The position numbers and the translations under genes were made by a program. Shown piece after piece: positions 16,445 to 25,800 of a stretch of DNA of 36,548 bases (positions within the stretch are counted from its first letter, which is position 1; every line of letters starts with the position of its first letter). The notes beneath the pieces are model-generated. The model made no database searches, was not told the DNA's origin, and worked only from the letters and a program-made list of their open reading frames with translations. Source of the DNA: Solirubrobacterales bacterium (GTDB lineage Bacteria > Actinomycetota > Thermoleophilia > Solirubrobacterales > Solirubrobacteraceae). The stretch lies in the NCBI GenBank assembly GCA_019239445.1, contig JAFAZV010000386.1, positions 1 to 36,548 on the forward strand, in the 5' to 3' direction.

Positions 16445-16460
16445 GGTGACCTTTGTCACA
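16445..16460. promoter_or_regulatory. CRP/FNR-type palindrome between divergent genes
   Basis: The 16-base site has arms GGTGA (16445-16449) and TCACA (16456-16460) around six bases; on the other strand it reads TGTGA-N6-TCACC. It matches the CRP/GlxR consensus TGTGA-N6-TCACA in nine of ten arm positions. It sits 60 bases upstream of the zinc-ribbon ATG and 69 bases upstream of the surface-protein GTG, where it could control either. No good -35/-10 pair was found for either gene. Confidence 0.6.
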
Positions 16461-16528
16461 ACGCCTGAGAGACTTTTCGTGCGGCCCCGTGCAGGATCCC
16501 GCGCGAACGTTGCACACTGCCGCGGGCT

Positions 16529-18757
16529 GTGGTTAGGTTTGCGCTCCTGAGGAGCTCTGCTGCGTCCTGTCTCGCCGGTCCGCCCCGCCGCCGCTGGCTG
16601 CTTGCGGCGTTGGTGGCGGCTTTTGTCGCGGCGATGCTTGCTCCCGCCGGCCCGGCGCTTGCTCAAGGCTCGGGCTACTTCGTCACCTTCGTCGCGCGCT
16701 CCTGCCCGAGCTATGACGTGATCTACGCCAACCGGGCGCGCAACAACATCCTCGAGAGCCTCAAGGATCTGGGCCCGGACACCCAGTACGGTGACAGCGG
16801 ACGGCTGGTGAACCCGGTCGATGAGAGCAAGCCGCCTCAGGATGTCTGCTCGCCGATCACCGGCTGGGAGTTCACCCTGGGTCACAGCTATCAGTCGCGT
16901 GCCGTGACTGGGCCCTGGGGGTCGCTGTCGATTGTCACCGACCCGTTCCCGCGCGGGCCGATCACGACCAAGAGCTCGACGCCGCTGCTCGACGAGAACG
17001 GCTTCCCGATCGGGAACGATCATCTCACAGGTGCCACCACGATTGAGCTCACCCCGCAGGAGCGCGAGCAGGCAAGCACCGGCAGTCAGCTCTGGGCACA
17101 GGGTGGGACACCCAGCGACCCTGTTCTCGCAGGGAAGTTCCCGGGGCCAGAGTATGCCTTCGGTGCGCTGCGGTGCGCTACCGACAACCTGAACGGCGAC
17201 AACGTCGAGTTCATCTACTTCCCGGCCGGCGTCACCCACGTGTTCTGCTACGCGCTGTACGTGAAGCCGTCTCCTACGGCGGGGCTGATCACAATTCAGA
17301 AACGTGTGGTCGGTGCGCCCGCCGGCGAGGATCCATCGTTCCCATTCAACGGCAGCATCTCCTACGACCCAAACGGGTTCCAGCTCGCGAACGGCCAATC
17401 GCAGGACTTCTACCGCGCCGGCGGCGCGACGTGGGAAGTCACCGAGGGCTCGGTCGCCGGCTACCGGCTCGCCTCGGTCACGTGTACGGCGAGAAACGCG
17501 GAGGGGGGAACCGGAGACAGCACGACGAGCGTGTCCGGGAGCACGACCTCGATCAATCTGGTCTCCGGTGAGCACGTCACGTGCGTGTACACGAACCAGT
17601 TCGTGCCCCCGGCCGGCGGCCTCGAGGTGCGGAAGGTGACCCGGGGCGGCATCGGCAGCTTCCGCTTTCGCGTTGCGCCCGCGTCCGGCGGCGGCGCCAC
17701 GATCCTCCGTGCCACTACCACGAAGCCGAACGTCCCTGTCGTCGCGCGGCCCGGGCCGCTCTCGCTCGCGCCGGGCCGCTACACGATCAGCGAGCGTGCG
17801 CAGCCGACCAGCGACGGCCGCTGGCGGCTGGTCAGGGTCTACTGCAACAACCAGCCTCGATCCACGGGGAACGCGACCACGGTCGTCATCCAGGCCGGTC
17901 AGGCCACGATCTGCACGTTCACGAACCGCTTCATCCCGCGCGGCGCGATCTCGCTCTCGAAGCTGACCCAGGGGAACGTCGGAACCACCAAGTTCCAGAT
18001 CAGCCCCCTGCAGGGAACTCCCAACCAGTTCCTCCAGCGCGCCACCACCACCGCCGAGAACGTGGCCGTGAATGCGGTGCCGAATACATCCGCGGACGCG
18101 ACGGACCGGTTGCGGCTCGGGAGCTATCGCATCGTCGAGCAGCTGCCCCCGGGCAACCCGGGCCGCTGGACCTTGAGCTCGGTCGTCTGCAACGGCCTGG
18201 CGCAACCATTCGACCAGGGAACGATCACGGTCACCCTCACGCTGCGCGAGCCCACGGCGAACTGCCGTTTTACGAACACCTACTCCGCCGGACCTAAGCC
18301 GCCACCACCGCCGCCACCCCCACCACCGCCGCCGCCGCCAACGCCGCCGCTGGTGGATGAGATCAGCGACCTGGTGGTGACCAAGGACGCCTCGCCGACC
18401 CTGGTTACGCTTGGTGGAGTCGTGACCTATCGGATCACGGTGAGGAATCTCGGTCCTGACCCCGCCAATGCGGTCGCCGTCACCGACCAGCAGCTCGGTG
18501 CGGTCACCATCCTCAGCGCCCGAAGCACGGTCGGGCGTTGCTCGATCCGGCCGCGCGTCGTCTGCGTGCTCGGATCGCTCCGCGCCGGACACCGGGCCGT
18601 GGTCACGGTGAAGGTGCGGCCCACGCGCGCGACCACGCGCTTGGTGGATCGAGCGGTCGCCGGCACCACGTCAACGGAGCGAACGCTCGCCAACAACATC
18701 GCCCGGGCGGCGGTCCGGGTGGTGGCGCCGCCTCGGCCGCCGGGCTTCACCGGGTGA
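16529..18757 (+). CDS. Exported surface protein with prealbumin-like repeats, polyproline stalk and DUF11-type domain
   Basis: The 742-residue protein starts with a Sec signal peptide: RRR at 20-22, a hydrophobic core about 23-40, and probable cleavage after ALA (45). A unique N-terminal domain (about 46-250) is followed by three SpaA/prealbumin-like beta repeats (about 252-365, 368-465, 468-585), each ending in a C-x-(F/Y)TN motif (CVYTNQF, CTFTNRF, CRFTNTY). Then come a 14-proline run with two flanking prolines (about 590-607) and a DUF11/CARDB-like domain (about 612-715, LVVTKDASPTLVTLGGVVTY). No LPXTG signal or transmembrane anchor is present, so it is probably secreted or loosely wall-bound. 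The GTG at 16529 lacks a strong Shine-Dalgarno. Ligand or adhesion roles are plausible but not shown. Confidence 0.88.
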   Translation: MVRFALLRSSAASCLAGPPRRRWLLAALVAAFVAAMLAPAGPALAQGSGYFVTFVARSCPSYDVIYANRARNNILESLKDLGPDTQYGDSGRLVNPVDESKPPQDVCSPITGWEFTLGHSYQSRAVTGPWGSLSIVTDPFPRGPITTKSSTPLLDENGFPIGNDHLTGATTIELTPQEREQASTGSQLWAQGGTPSDPVLAGKFPGPEYAFGALRCATDNLNGDNVEFIYFPAGVTHVFCYALYVKPSPTAGLITIQKRVVGAPAGEDPSFPFNGSISYDPNGFQLANGQSQDFYRAGGATWEVTEGSVAGYRLASVTCTARNAEGGTGDSTTSVSGSTTSINLVSGEHVTCVYTNQFVPPAGGLEVRKVTRGGIGSFRFRVAPASGGGATILRATTTKPNVPVVARPGPLSLAPGRYTISERAQPTSDGRWRLVRVYCNNQPRSTGNATTVVIQAGQATICTFTNRFIPRGAISLSKLTQGNVGTTKFQISPLQGTPNQFLQRATTTAENVAVNAVPNTSADATDRLRLGSYRIVEQLPPGNPGRWTLSSVVCNGLAQPFDQGTITVTLTLREPTANCRFTNTYSAGPKPPPPPPPPPPPPPPTPPLVDEISDLVVTKDASPTLVTLGGVVTYRITVRNLGPDPANAVAVTDQQLGAVTILSARSTVGRCSIRPRVVCVLGSLRAGHRAVVTVKVRPTRATTRLVDRAVAGTTSTERTLANNIARAAVRVVAPPRPPGFTG
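18298..18351 (+). repeat. CCR-rich polyproline-coding tract
   Basis: Within the surface-protein gene, a run of CCN codons encodes GPKPPPPPPPP followed by further prolines. The DNA is a low-complexity mixture of CCA, CCG and CCC repeats, prone to replication slippage. Loss or gain of whole codons would change only stalk length; a frameshift would remove the C-terminal DUF11-type domain. Confidence 0.85.
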
Positions 18758-18776
18758 GGGCCCTGACAGCGCCCTT
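18757..18776 (+). terminator. Weak candidate terminator hairpin
   Basis: AGGGC (18757-18761) pairs with GCCCT (18771-18775) around nine bases, directly at the end of the surface-protein gene. The stem is short and not followed by a T-tract, so this is only a candidate. Confidence 0.25.
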
Positions 18777-18826
18777 CGCCGTCTGACGCCGGCGTTCGAC
18801 TTCGCCTTCTGACGCCGGCCTTCGAC
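18775..18826. repeat. Tandem pair of 26-bp repeats
   Basis: Two adjacent units, 18775-18800 and 18801-18826, both begin TTCGCC and end TTCGAC, and match at 24 of 26 bases. They differ only at the 7th and 20th positions. They lie in the 149-base gap between the surface protein and the GMC oxidase, just upstream of a TACATT box (18847-18852) that could be the -10 of the oxidase gene. Confidence 0.8.
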
Positions 18827-18846
18827 CGCCTCCGGCGCCGTGCGTC

Positions 18847-18852
18847 TACATT
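18847..18852 (+). promoter_or_regulatory. Possible -10 box of the GMC oxidase operon
   Basis: TACATT is a reasonable -10 match, 54 bases upstream of the ATG at 18907. The best -35-like hexamer, TTCGAC (18821-18826, the end of the second 26-bp repeat), is 20 bases away, longer than the usual 16-18. The promoter assignment is therefore weak. Confidence 0.3.
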
Positions 18853-18906
18853 GTCAGCGGCGGGCGTGAGCCTGGCCTGCCCTACGAGCACGAGAGAGGA
18901 AGCGGG

Positions 18907-20886
18907 ATGAACAAGCTCAGCGAAGGTCAAGCCGAGGTGCTGCAGGCCGTGTGCGACACGGTCGTGCCCCAGGTCGCTCGCGAAGGCGACCCCGACGGCT
19001 TCTTCGCCCGCGTGGCCAGCGACATCGGCGTTCCCGAGGCGCTCGGGGAGCTGATCGCCCAGATGCCGGCGGAGCAGGCGGCCGGGCTCCAGCAGCTACT
19101 CGACGCGCTCGACGAGCAGGGCTTCCGGCGCGCCTCGCTGCGCTCGCGCGGTCAGCTGCTGCGCAACGTCGCGCTGATCGGGCCCGCGGCGGCCGCCGGC
19201 GTGAGCGCGCTCACGGCGCTGACCTTGTTCCTGTACTACGGCCTGCCTAACGCGCAGGGTCAGAATCCCAACTGGACGACGTTCGGCTACCCAGGTCCGG
19301 TGAGCCCGCCGCCGCAGACCGAGCGGCCGCTGCGGCCGCTGGTGCCAGATGGCGATGTCACGCTCGAAGCCGATGTCTGCGTCGTCGGCTCGGGCGCCGG
19401 GGGAGGCGTCATGGCCGGCGTGCTGGCCGAGCGCGGGCTGAAGGTGGTCGTGCTCGAAGCCGGCGGCTACTTCGACGACGCCGACTTCACGCAGCTGGAG
19501 CTGCCCGCCTACCAGAACCTCTACTGGCGCGGCGGACCGACTCCGACCGCGGACATGAACGTCTCCCTGCAGGCCGGCTTCTGCCTCGGTGGCGGCACGG
19601 TGATCAACTGGACCAATTCGCTACGCACCACGCCCTGGGTGCGCGAGCAGTGGGACTCCGAGCACGGTCTGGAAGGTCTGGCAGGATCGGAATTCGACCG
19701 GCACATCGACGCCGTCTGGCAGCGGCTGGGTGTCAACGACCGCTGCTCGGAGCTGAACGGGCCGCAGCAGCGCATGCAGGCGGGCGCAGAAGCGCTCGGG
19801 TGGAGCTTTGCCTATGCCGATCGCAACACCGACGAGGATCGATACAGCTTCGAAACCGCGGGCTACATGGGCTTCGGCGACCAGAGCGCCGCGAAGCGCT
19901 CGACCACTAAGACCTACCTCCAGGATGCTCAGGATCACGGCGCGGCGCTGCTCACCCGGTGCTGGGCGGAGCGCGTCACGACCGAGGCGGGCCGTGCGAG
20001 TGGAGTGCAGGCGAGCTGGTCTGATCCCCAGACCGGCCGCCACGCCAGCGTGACCGTACGCGCGCCTCAGGTCGTGGTGGCATGCGGGTCGCTCGAATCG
20101 CCGGCGCTGCTACTGCGCTCCGGAATCGGCGGTCCCGCGGTCGGCAACTACCTCCGGCTGCACCCGTGCACGGCGCTGTTCGGCTACTACGCGGAGGACC
20201 TGCGCGCGTGGCTCGGCGCCCCGCATGCCGGGCTCGTGCACGAGTTCGAGAACCTCGAGGACGGCTACGGCTTCTTGATCGAGGGCGCCCAATACACGAC
20301 GGCGCTTGCCGCTTCGGCGGTCCCGTTCACCGACGGTGTCACGCACAAGCGGCTGATGGCGGACTTCCGCCACGGCGCCTCGTTCATCGCCTTGCTGCGC
20401 GACCACGGGCATGGTCGCGTGACGATCGATCGGGAAGGCATGGCTGTTCCCTGGTACTCCCTGAACGACGAGCTCGACACCCGCAACACGCACCGCGGCA
20501 TCGCCGCCCAGGCCCGATTGCACGAGGCGGCGGGCGCCCAGCAGATCATCGCGGCCGCCGCCGGCGGTCCGTCCTGGCGCCGGGGCGACGAGCTCGACGA
20601 GTTCATCGCTCGGGTGCAGCGGATTCCGCTCCGGGCCGGCGGCTTCACGCTGTTCTCGGCCCACCAGATGGGAACGTGCCGGATGGGAACCGATCCGGAG
20701 CGCAGCGTGGCCGACCCGTGGGGACAGCTGCACGACACGCGTGGCGTCTGGATCGGAGATGCCAGCGCGTTCCCGACCTCGTCGGGTACAAACCCGATGA
20801 TCACGAACATGGCGCTGGCGCATCGGAACGCCGAGGCCGTCGCCGCTGCCGCACCGAGCATCGCCGGTGCGGTCGCGGCGTCATAG
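18907..20886 (+). CDS. GMC-family long-chain alcohol oxidase-like protein with N-terminal G2DH-subunit-3-like domain
   Basis: The 659-residue flavoprotein probably oxidises alcohols to aldehydes. Residues 1-80 resemble the gluconate-2-dehydrogenase subunit 3/alcohol oxidase N-terminal region ([11 protein letters not shown]), a hydrophobic stretch (about 87-112) may form a membrane segment, and the FAD motif GSGAGGG (161-167) begins the GMC domain. GMC hallmarks include HQMGTCRMG and the C-terminal [20 protein letters not shown]. The architecture matches plant and bacterial fatty-alcohol oxidases. The ATG at 18907 is preceded by GAGAGGAAG. The aldehyde dehydrogenase starts 40 bases after the stop, supporting an alcohol-to-acid pathway. 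The electron acceptor (oxygen or a cytochrome) is not determined. Confidence 0.9.
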   Translation: MNKLSEGQAEVLQAVCDTVVPQVAREGDPDGFFARVASDIGVPEALGELIAQMPAEQAAGLQQLLDALDEQGFRRASLRSRGQLLRNVALIGPAAAAGVSALTALTLFLYYGLPNAQGQNPNWTTFGYPGPVSPPPQTERPLRPLVPDGDVTLEADVCVVGSGAGGGVMAGVLAERGLKVVVLEAGGYFDDADFTQLELPAYQNLYWRGGPTPTADMNVSLQAGFCLGGGTVINWTNSLRTTPWVREQWDSEHGLEGLAGSEFDRHIDAVWQRLGVNDRCSELNGPQQRMQAGAEALGWSFAYADRNTDEDRYSFETAGYMGFGDQSAAKRSTTKTYLQDAQDHGAALLTRCWAERVTTEAGRASGVQASWSDPQTGRHASVTVRAPQVVVACGSLESPALLLRSGIGGPAVGNYLRLHPCTALFGYYAEDLRAWLGAPHAGLVHEFENLEDGYGFLIEGAQYTTALAASAVPFTDGVTHKRLMADFRHGASFIALLRDHGHGRVTIDREGMAVPWYSLNDELDTRNTHRGIAAQARLHEAAGAQQIIAAAAGGPSWRRGDELDEFIARVQRIPLRAGGFTLFSAHQMGTCRMGTDPERSVADPWGQLHDTRGVWIGDASAFPTSSGTNPMITNMALAHRNAEAVAAAAPSIAGAVAAS

Positions 20887-20926
20887 CGGCTTCGGGCCGG
20901 CGGGCAAAACGAGCAGGAGGAACACT

Positions 20927-22369
20927 GTGGCCACGACAACCGAGCAGGCCGTTCAGGTCCGCGACAAGCTCTACATCGGCGGCGAGTGGGTCACGCCCGC
21001 CGGACCAGGCAAGATCGACGTCGTCAACGCGACGACCGAGCAGGTGATCGGGTCGATCCCGGAAGGCAGCCATGAGGATGTCGACCGGGCGGTGGCCGCC
21101 GCGCGAGGTGCCTTCGATGTCTGGTCGCGGACCGCGGTCCAGGAGCGCGCGGAATGGCTCACCCGCATCGCGCAGGCGCTGGGGGAGAGGATGGGGGAGA
21201 TCGCGGCCCTGATCGCGCAGGAAGTCGGGATGCCGCTCAAGCTGTCGAGCATGATCCAGGCCGGCCTCCCGACGATGGACTTCGGATCGATGGCGCAGGT
21301 GATGGCGGAGATGCGCTGGGAGGAGGAGGTCGGCAACTCGCTGATCGTGCGCGAGCCGGTCGGCGTCGTCGGCGCGATCACGCCGTGGAACTACCCCCTG
21401 CACCAGATCTCGGCCAAGGTCGCGCCGGCATTGGCGGCCGGTTGCACGATCGTCGTCAAGCCTTCAGAGGTCGCGCCGCTCAACGCTTTCCTGCTGGCCG
21501 AGATCGTCGACGCGCTCGAGCTCCCGCCCGGCGTCTTCAACCTCGTCACGGGCTACGGCCCGGTGGTCGGCGAGGCGCTGGCCGCGCATCCGGACGTGGA
21601 CATGATCTCGTTCACGGGCTCGACCCGCGCGGGGCGGCGAGTGAGCGAAGTCGCCTCGGCGACGATCAAGAAGGTCGCGCTCGAGCTCGGCGGAAAGTCG
21701 CCGAACGTGATCCTGGATGACGCCGACCTTCAACCGGCGATCGTCGACGGCGTCTCGAAGTGCTTCTTGAACTCTGGTCAGACCTGCAGCGCGCTCACCC
21801 GGATGCTGGTGCCGCGCTCGCGCTTGCAGGAGGCGGAGCAGATCGCCGCCGCCACGGCGCAGCAATTCAAGCCCGGCGATCCCTTCGCCGCCGACACCCG
21901 CCTCGGCCCGGTGGTCTCAGAGACCCAGCGCGAACGAGTGCGCGGCTACATCCGCAAGGGCGTTGAGGAGGGCGCACGGCTCGTGACCGGAGGTGACGAG
22001 CCGCCCGCCGGCCTCGAGCATGGCTATTTCGTAGCTCCGACCGTGTTCTCCGAAGTCACGCCGGAGATGACGATCGCGCAAGAGGAGATCTTCGGCCCGG
22101 TGCTCGCGTTGATGCCCTACGAGGACGAGGAAGATGCCGTCCGGATTGCCAACGCCACCGACTACGGTCTCGCCGGCGGCGTGTGGTCAGGCGACGAGGA
22201 GCGCGCCAAGCGGGTTGCCCGCCGCATCCGCACCGGGCAGGTCGAGATCAACGGAGGCGCGTTCAACCCGCTGGCGCCGTTCGGCGGCTACAAGCAATCC
22301 GGGTACGGACGCGAGCTCGGGCGCTTCGGGCTCGAGGAGTTTCTCCAGATCAAGTCACTCCAGCTTTAG
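20927..22369 (+). CDS. NAD(P)-dependent aldehyde dehydrogenase
   Basis: The 480-residue enzyme oxidises aldehydes to acids. Catalytic Cys287 lies in [12 protein letters not shown], general base Glu253 in ELGGKSPN, and the coenzyme site in [11 protein letters not shown]. The length is normal for the superfamily. AGGAGG, 6 bases upstream of the GTG at 20927, fixes the start; the frame is open 60 bases further but without a ribosome-binding site. It follows the GMC oxidase, so its natural substrate is probably the aldehyde that enzyme makes. The gene converges on the GH65 gene, with a 43-base gap containing two copies of TCGCGCGCCG. Confidence 0.95.
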   Translation: MATTTEQAVQVRDKLYIGGEWVTPAGPGKIDVVNATTEQVIGSIPEGSHEDVDRAVAAARGAFDVWSRTAVQERAEWLTRIAQALGERMGEIAALIAQEVGMPLKLSSMIQAGLPTMDFGSMAQVMAEMRWEEEVGNSLIVREPVGVVGAITPWNYPLHQISAKVAPALAAGCTIVVKPSEVAPLNAFLLAEIVDALELPPGVFNLVTGYGPVVGEALAAHPDVDMISFTGSTRAGRRVSEVASATIKKVALELGGKSPNVILDDADLQPAIVDGVSKCFLNSGQTCSALTRMLVPRSRLQEAEQIAAATAQQFKPGDPFAADTRLGPVVSETQRERVRGYIRKGVEEGARLVTGGDEPPAGLEHGYFVAPTVFSEVTPEMTIAQEEIFGPVLALMPYEDEEDAVRIANATDYGLAGGVWSGDEERAKRVARRIRTGQVEINGGAFNPLAPFGGYKQSGYGRELGRFGLEEFLQIKSLQL

Positions 22370-22412
22370 GTCGGCCCGGGTTCGCGCGCCGATCCTCGCG
22401 CGCCGGAGACGG

Positions 22413-24767
22413 TCACGCCTCGCGGTGGCGCCGCGGTGGCGCGCGCCCGGGCGGCGGGGTGGGCGGCGTGCGCTCGGGCGGCGGGGGGAGCTCGCAGGTC
22501 AGCGGTGAGCTGCTTGACAACGTCACGCTCTCGCCGTGGTGAACGATCTCGAGCTCTTCTCCGTGGAGCAGCTCGTAACAAGCGCGATCGGGGCGGACCT
22601 CGACCCGTAAGCGACGCCCGCGGTAGAGCAGCCCGAAGCTCAGCCGGGCTATCCGCGACGGCAGCCGCGGCGCGAACGACAGCGTCTCACCGAAGTCGCG
22701 CATCCCGCCGAAGCCGGCGACGGCAGCCAGCCAGGTCCCGGCCAGCGCCGCCAGGTGGACGCCGTCACGGGTGTTGAAGGCGAGGTCGCGCAGGTCGATG
22801 AAGGCGGTCTCGCCCAGGTAGTCGTAGGCGAGCTCCAGATGCCCCACCTCGGCCGCGACGACTGCCTGCGTCGCGGCTGACAGCGATGAGTCGCGGACGG
22901 TGATGGCCTCGTAGTAGTCGAAATCGCGAGCCTTCTGCTCGTCGTCGAAATGCTCGCCGCAGACGTACAACGCGAGCACGAGGTCCGCCTGCTTTACCAC
23001 CTGGCTGCTGTAGAGCAGGTAGTTGTGGTAGTTCATGAGCAGCGGGTACTCGTCCGCCGGGATCGTCTCGAAGTCCCAGGGACGGAACTTCGTGAAGCCC
23101 TCGCACTCGGGCGTCACCTTGAGGTCGGAATCGAACGGGATCACCACCGCCTCCGCGGCGTCGCGCCAGCTGGCGATCTCCTCCTGGCTCACGCTCAGCT
23201 CGCCTGCGCGCTTGGGATGACGCAGCGCCGCCTCAGCTGCCACGCGCAGGTTGCGCGCCGCCATCAGGTTCGTGTACACGTTGTTATCGACCAGGGCGGT
23301 GTATTCGTCTGGGCCCGTGACCCCGCCGATCCGGAAGCCGCCGTCCGGGGCGTGATGCCCAAGCGATCGCCACAGCCGCGCGGTTGCAACGAGCAACTCG
23401 AGGCCCGGGCCCTGCTCGAATTCGTCGTCCCCGCTCGCCTTCAAATACCGGCGGACGGCATCGGCGATGTCAGCGTTGATGTGAAACGCCGCGGTTCCGG
23501 CCGGCCAGTAGCCCGAGCACTCCTGGCCACGAATCGTGCGCCACGGGAAAGCGACTCCCTCGAGTCCCAGCTCCCGCGCGCGAGCCTGTGCCAAGTCGAT
23601 CGTCGCGTGCCGCCAGCCCAGGGCGTCCCGCGCCGCGTCCGGAGCGACGTAGGTCAGCACCGGCAGCGTGAACGTCTCCATGTCCCAAAAAGTGTGGCCG
23701 TCGTAGCCGCTGCCGGTGAGCCCCTTGGCCGGGATCGCCCTTCCCTCGGCACGAGCGGCGGACTGGACGACGTGGAACAGAGCGAAGCGCATCGCCTGCT
23801 GCAGCGCGGGATCGCCCTCGAGCTCGACGTCGGCACGCTCCCACACATCGTCCAAGTACTCGCGCTGGGTGCGCGCGAGCTCGCCCCAGCCTGTCCGCTT
23901 CGCGGCCGCGAGCGCGGCGTCCACCTGGTCGCGCAGCGAGGGCAACGACCGGCGGCTCGACCACCCGTAAGCGATCAGCTTAACCACGCCTAGCACCTGG
24001 CCCGGCTCGAGCTCGGTGCTCACGGTCACTCGCGCCAGGTCGGGCTCGCTCTCTGACTCCGTGACCGTCCGGTCCGGGCCCTCGACCAGGTGGTCCATCG
24101 CCGCCGCGACACGAAGCTCGCTCGCCCGCGCCCGATGCACGAGCCGCGCGCGCAGGTCGCTGTGGGCATCGAACTCAGACACCAGCGGCGCGCGCAACGC
24201 GGCCGCGGCACGAGGATCGTCCTTGGTCTCGGGGGGCGGTTCGTTGGCCACGAGCTCGGACTGAACGACAACGCGCACCGAGCTGCCGATCGGTTCGACC
24301 TCGTAGCGGATCGCAGCCACCGAGCGCTGGACGAAGGAGACCAGACGCGTAGAGCGCACGCGCACGCCCTGTCCAGCGGGCGAGATCCATTCGACCTCGC
24401 GGCGCAGGACGCCGTCGCGTAGGTCGAGTTCGCGCTCGTGACGAACCACCTTGCCGTAGCGCAGGTCGAACGGCTCGTCGTCGACGAGGAGCCGGATGAG
24501 CTTGCCGTTGGTGACGTTGATCATCGTCTGCCCAGCCTCAGGGTTGCCGTAGGCCGACTCGGCATAGGGCAGCGGCCTGACCTCGTAGAAGCCGTTCAGG
24601 AACGTCCCCGGTGCGCCGGAAGGCTCACCTTCATCGAGGTTGCCGCGCAAGCCTATGTGTCCGTTCGAGAGCGCGAACAGAGACTCGGTCTGCGCCAACA
24701 GGTCGACGTGCAACTGGCGCTCGCGCACGCTCCACGGCTCCACGGCGAAGATCTCCGCGCCGATCAT
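22413..24767 (-). CDS. Glycoside hydrolase family 65 (disaccharide phosphorylase type)
   Basis: The 784-residue cytoplasmic protein matches GH65: an N-terminal beta-sandwich (starting about residue 10, EPWSVRERQLHVDLLAQTES), an alpha/alpha barrel and a C-terminal beta sheet. The catalytic acid is Glu488 in VTGPDEYTALVDNN, and FHINADIADAVRRY is a family landmark. GH65 includes maltose, trehalose, kojibiose and nigerose phosphorylases; the precise substrate is not decidable by eye. The end is unusual: a Pro/Arg-rich tail (ERTPPTPPPGRAPPRRHREA). GGAAGG lies 5 bases before the ATG at 24767. The SDR gene ends 13 bases upstream in the same direction. No beta-phosphoglucomutase gene is nearby, although one often accompanies these enzymes. 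Confidence 0.9.
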   Translation of the reverse strand: MIGAEIFAVEPWSVRERQLHVDLLAQTESLFALSNGHIGLRGNLDEGEPSGAPGTFLNGFYEVRPLPYAESAYGNPEAGQTMINVTNGKLIRLLVDDEPFDLRYGKVVRHERELDLRDGVLRREVEWISPAGQGVRVRSTRLVSFVQRSVAAIRYEVEPIGSSVRVVVQSELVANEPPPETKDDPRAAAALRAPLVSEFDAHSDLRARLVHRARASELRVAAAMDHLVEGPDRTVTESESEPDLARVTVSTELEPGQVLGVVKLIAYGWSSRRSLPSLRDQVDAALAAAKRTGWGELARTQREYLDDVWERADVELEGDPALQQAMRFALFHVVQSAARAEGRAIPAKGLTGSGYDGHTFWDMETFTLPVLTYVAPDAARDALGWRHATIDLAQARARELGLEGVAFPWRTIRGQECSGYWPAGTAAFHINADIADAVRRYLKASGDDEFEQGPGLELLVATARLWRSLGHHAPDGGFRIGGVTGPDEYTALVDNNVYTNLMAARNLRVAAEAALRHPKRAGELSVSQEEIASWRDAAEAVVIPFDSDLKVTPECEGFTKFRPWDFETIPADEYPLLMNYHNYLLYSSQVVKQADLVLALYVCGEHFDDEQKARDFDYYEAITVRDSSLSAATQAVVAAEVGHLELAYDYLGETAFIDLRDLAFNTRDGVHLAALAGTWLAAVAGFGGMRDFGETLSFAPRLPSRIARLSFGLLYRGRRLRVEVRPDRACYELLHGEELEIVHHGESVTLSSSSPLTCELPPPPERTPPTPPPGRAPPRRHREA

Positions 24768-24780
24768 CTGTGCCTTCCGG

Positions 24781-25626
24781 TCAGCTCACGGCCACGCCGG
24801 CGCTAGCCAGGAGCTGGTCCGAGCACTCGCGCAGGCGCGCTCGTGCGCGTGGGTCGTAAGCCTGCTCGTCCGCCCGCGCTTCGCGTGTGGTGTTGAAGTA
24901 ACGCCCGCTGACGGCTTCCAGCTCAGGCTCGGCGATGAGACGCCGGGTCGCCCGGACCCCGTCAGCGATGCTGCTCACCGGCGTCGGCACGATCTTGGTC
25001 GGCATATAGGTCGCCGGATGAAGCGCGTTGGCGCTCACCCCGGTCCCGTCCAGTGCCTGAGCGAGGTCGAAGGTGAACATGATCTGCGCCAGCTTGCTTT
25101 GACAGTACGCCTGGACGCCACTGTAATTGCGCCTGAGCATGACGTCGTCGAAATCAATCGGCATCTGGCCCGCACTTGACACCTGGACAATTCGCGCCGA
25201 GCCGGCAGCGTTCGCCGTGGCCCTCAGCAACGGCAGCAGCGCGCGCGTCAGCAAGTATCCCGCCAAGTAGTTGACCGCGAAGCGCAGCTCGATCCCGTCT
25301 GTGCTCTGCAGCCGGGCACCGCCGCCGGGCACCGAGGTGCCGATTCCGGCGTTGCTGACCAGGACATCGAGTTCGGCGCTCGCCGCCACGATCTCGTCGG
25401 CAAGGCGCTTAACCTGCGCCAGCTCGGCCAGATCGGCCCGGAGGAACAGCAAGCGCTCGTTGCCGGTCTGCTCGCGAATGTCCGCGAGCGTACGCTCGCC
25501 GCGGGCAGCGTCGCGCCCGTGCACCAGCAACCTCGCGCCGCTGGCGGCGAGATCGAGCGCAAGCGCACGGCCAAGACCATCTGTCGCGCCTGTGATCAGG
25601 ATGGTTTGTCGTGATAGCCGTTGCAC
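24781..25626 (-). CDS. Short-chain dehydrogenase/reductase
   Basis: The 281-residue classical-type SDR has TGATDGLG (12-19) for the coenzyme, SNAG (91-94), catalytic Ser150/Ser151, and YCQSK (Tyr174, Lys178). The longer loop before the tyrosine (PIDFDDVMLRRNYSG) resembles retinol-dehydrogenase- or WWOX-like SDRs. The start is the GTG at 25626. It is upstream of GH65 with a 13-base gap, so probably one transcript, but no obvious metabolic link is visible. NADP versus NAD preference is unclear; an Arg at position 38 (HGRDA) suggests NADP(H). Confidence 0.9.
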   Translation of the reverse strand: MQRLSRQTILITGATDGLGRALALDLAASGARLLVHGRDAARGERTLADIREQTGNERLLFLRADLAELAQVKRLADEIVAASAELDVLVSNAGIGTSVPGGGARLQSTDGIELRFAVNYLAGYLLTRALLPLLRATANAAGSARIVQVSSAGQMPIDFDDVMLRRNYSGVQAYCQSKLAQIMFTFDLAQALDGTGVSANALHPATYMPTKIVPTPVSSIADGVRATRRLIAEPELEAVSGRYFNTTREARADEQAYDPRARARLRECSDQLLASAGVAVS

Positions 25627-25680
25627 CCTAGCCTCGCGCGAACGCGATGCGGTCCCGTCCGGTCGTCTCGCACGCAGGCT

Positions 25681-25686
25681 TCTATA
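25681..25686 (-). promoter_or_regulatory. Possible -10 box of the SDR-GH65 operon
   Basis: On the minus strand TATAGA (complement of 25681-25686) lies 54 bases upstream of the SDR GTG. No good -35 hexamer at 16-18 bases was found. The 174-base gap 25627-25800 contains nothing else recognisable. Confidence 0.3.
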
Positions 25687-25800
25687 TCAGACTGAGCCCC
25701 CGGGTCCGAGCGGCCCGGCGAACGGCTGCAGACCGGCGCGTAACGCCTAGACGACGTCGCCATGGCGGACGAGCTTCACGACCATATGCGTACGAGTCCC

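Noticed and set aside
16265-18592. 775-codon minus-strand open frame
   Set aside because: Antisense to the surface protein and overlapping the zinc-ribbon gene; Arg/Gly/Asp-rich with no motif.
18775-18826. Possible CRISPR array
   Set aside because: Only two adjacent units without spacers, and no cas genes in the window.
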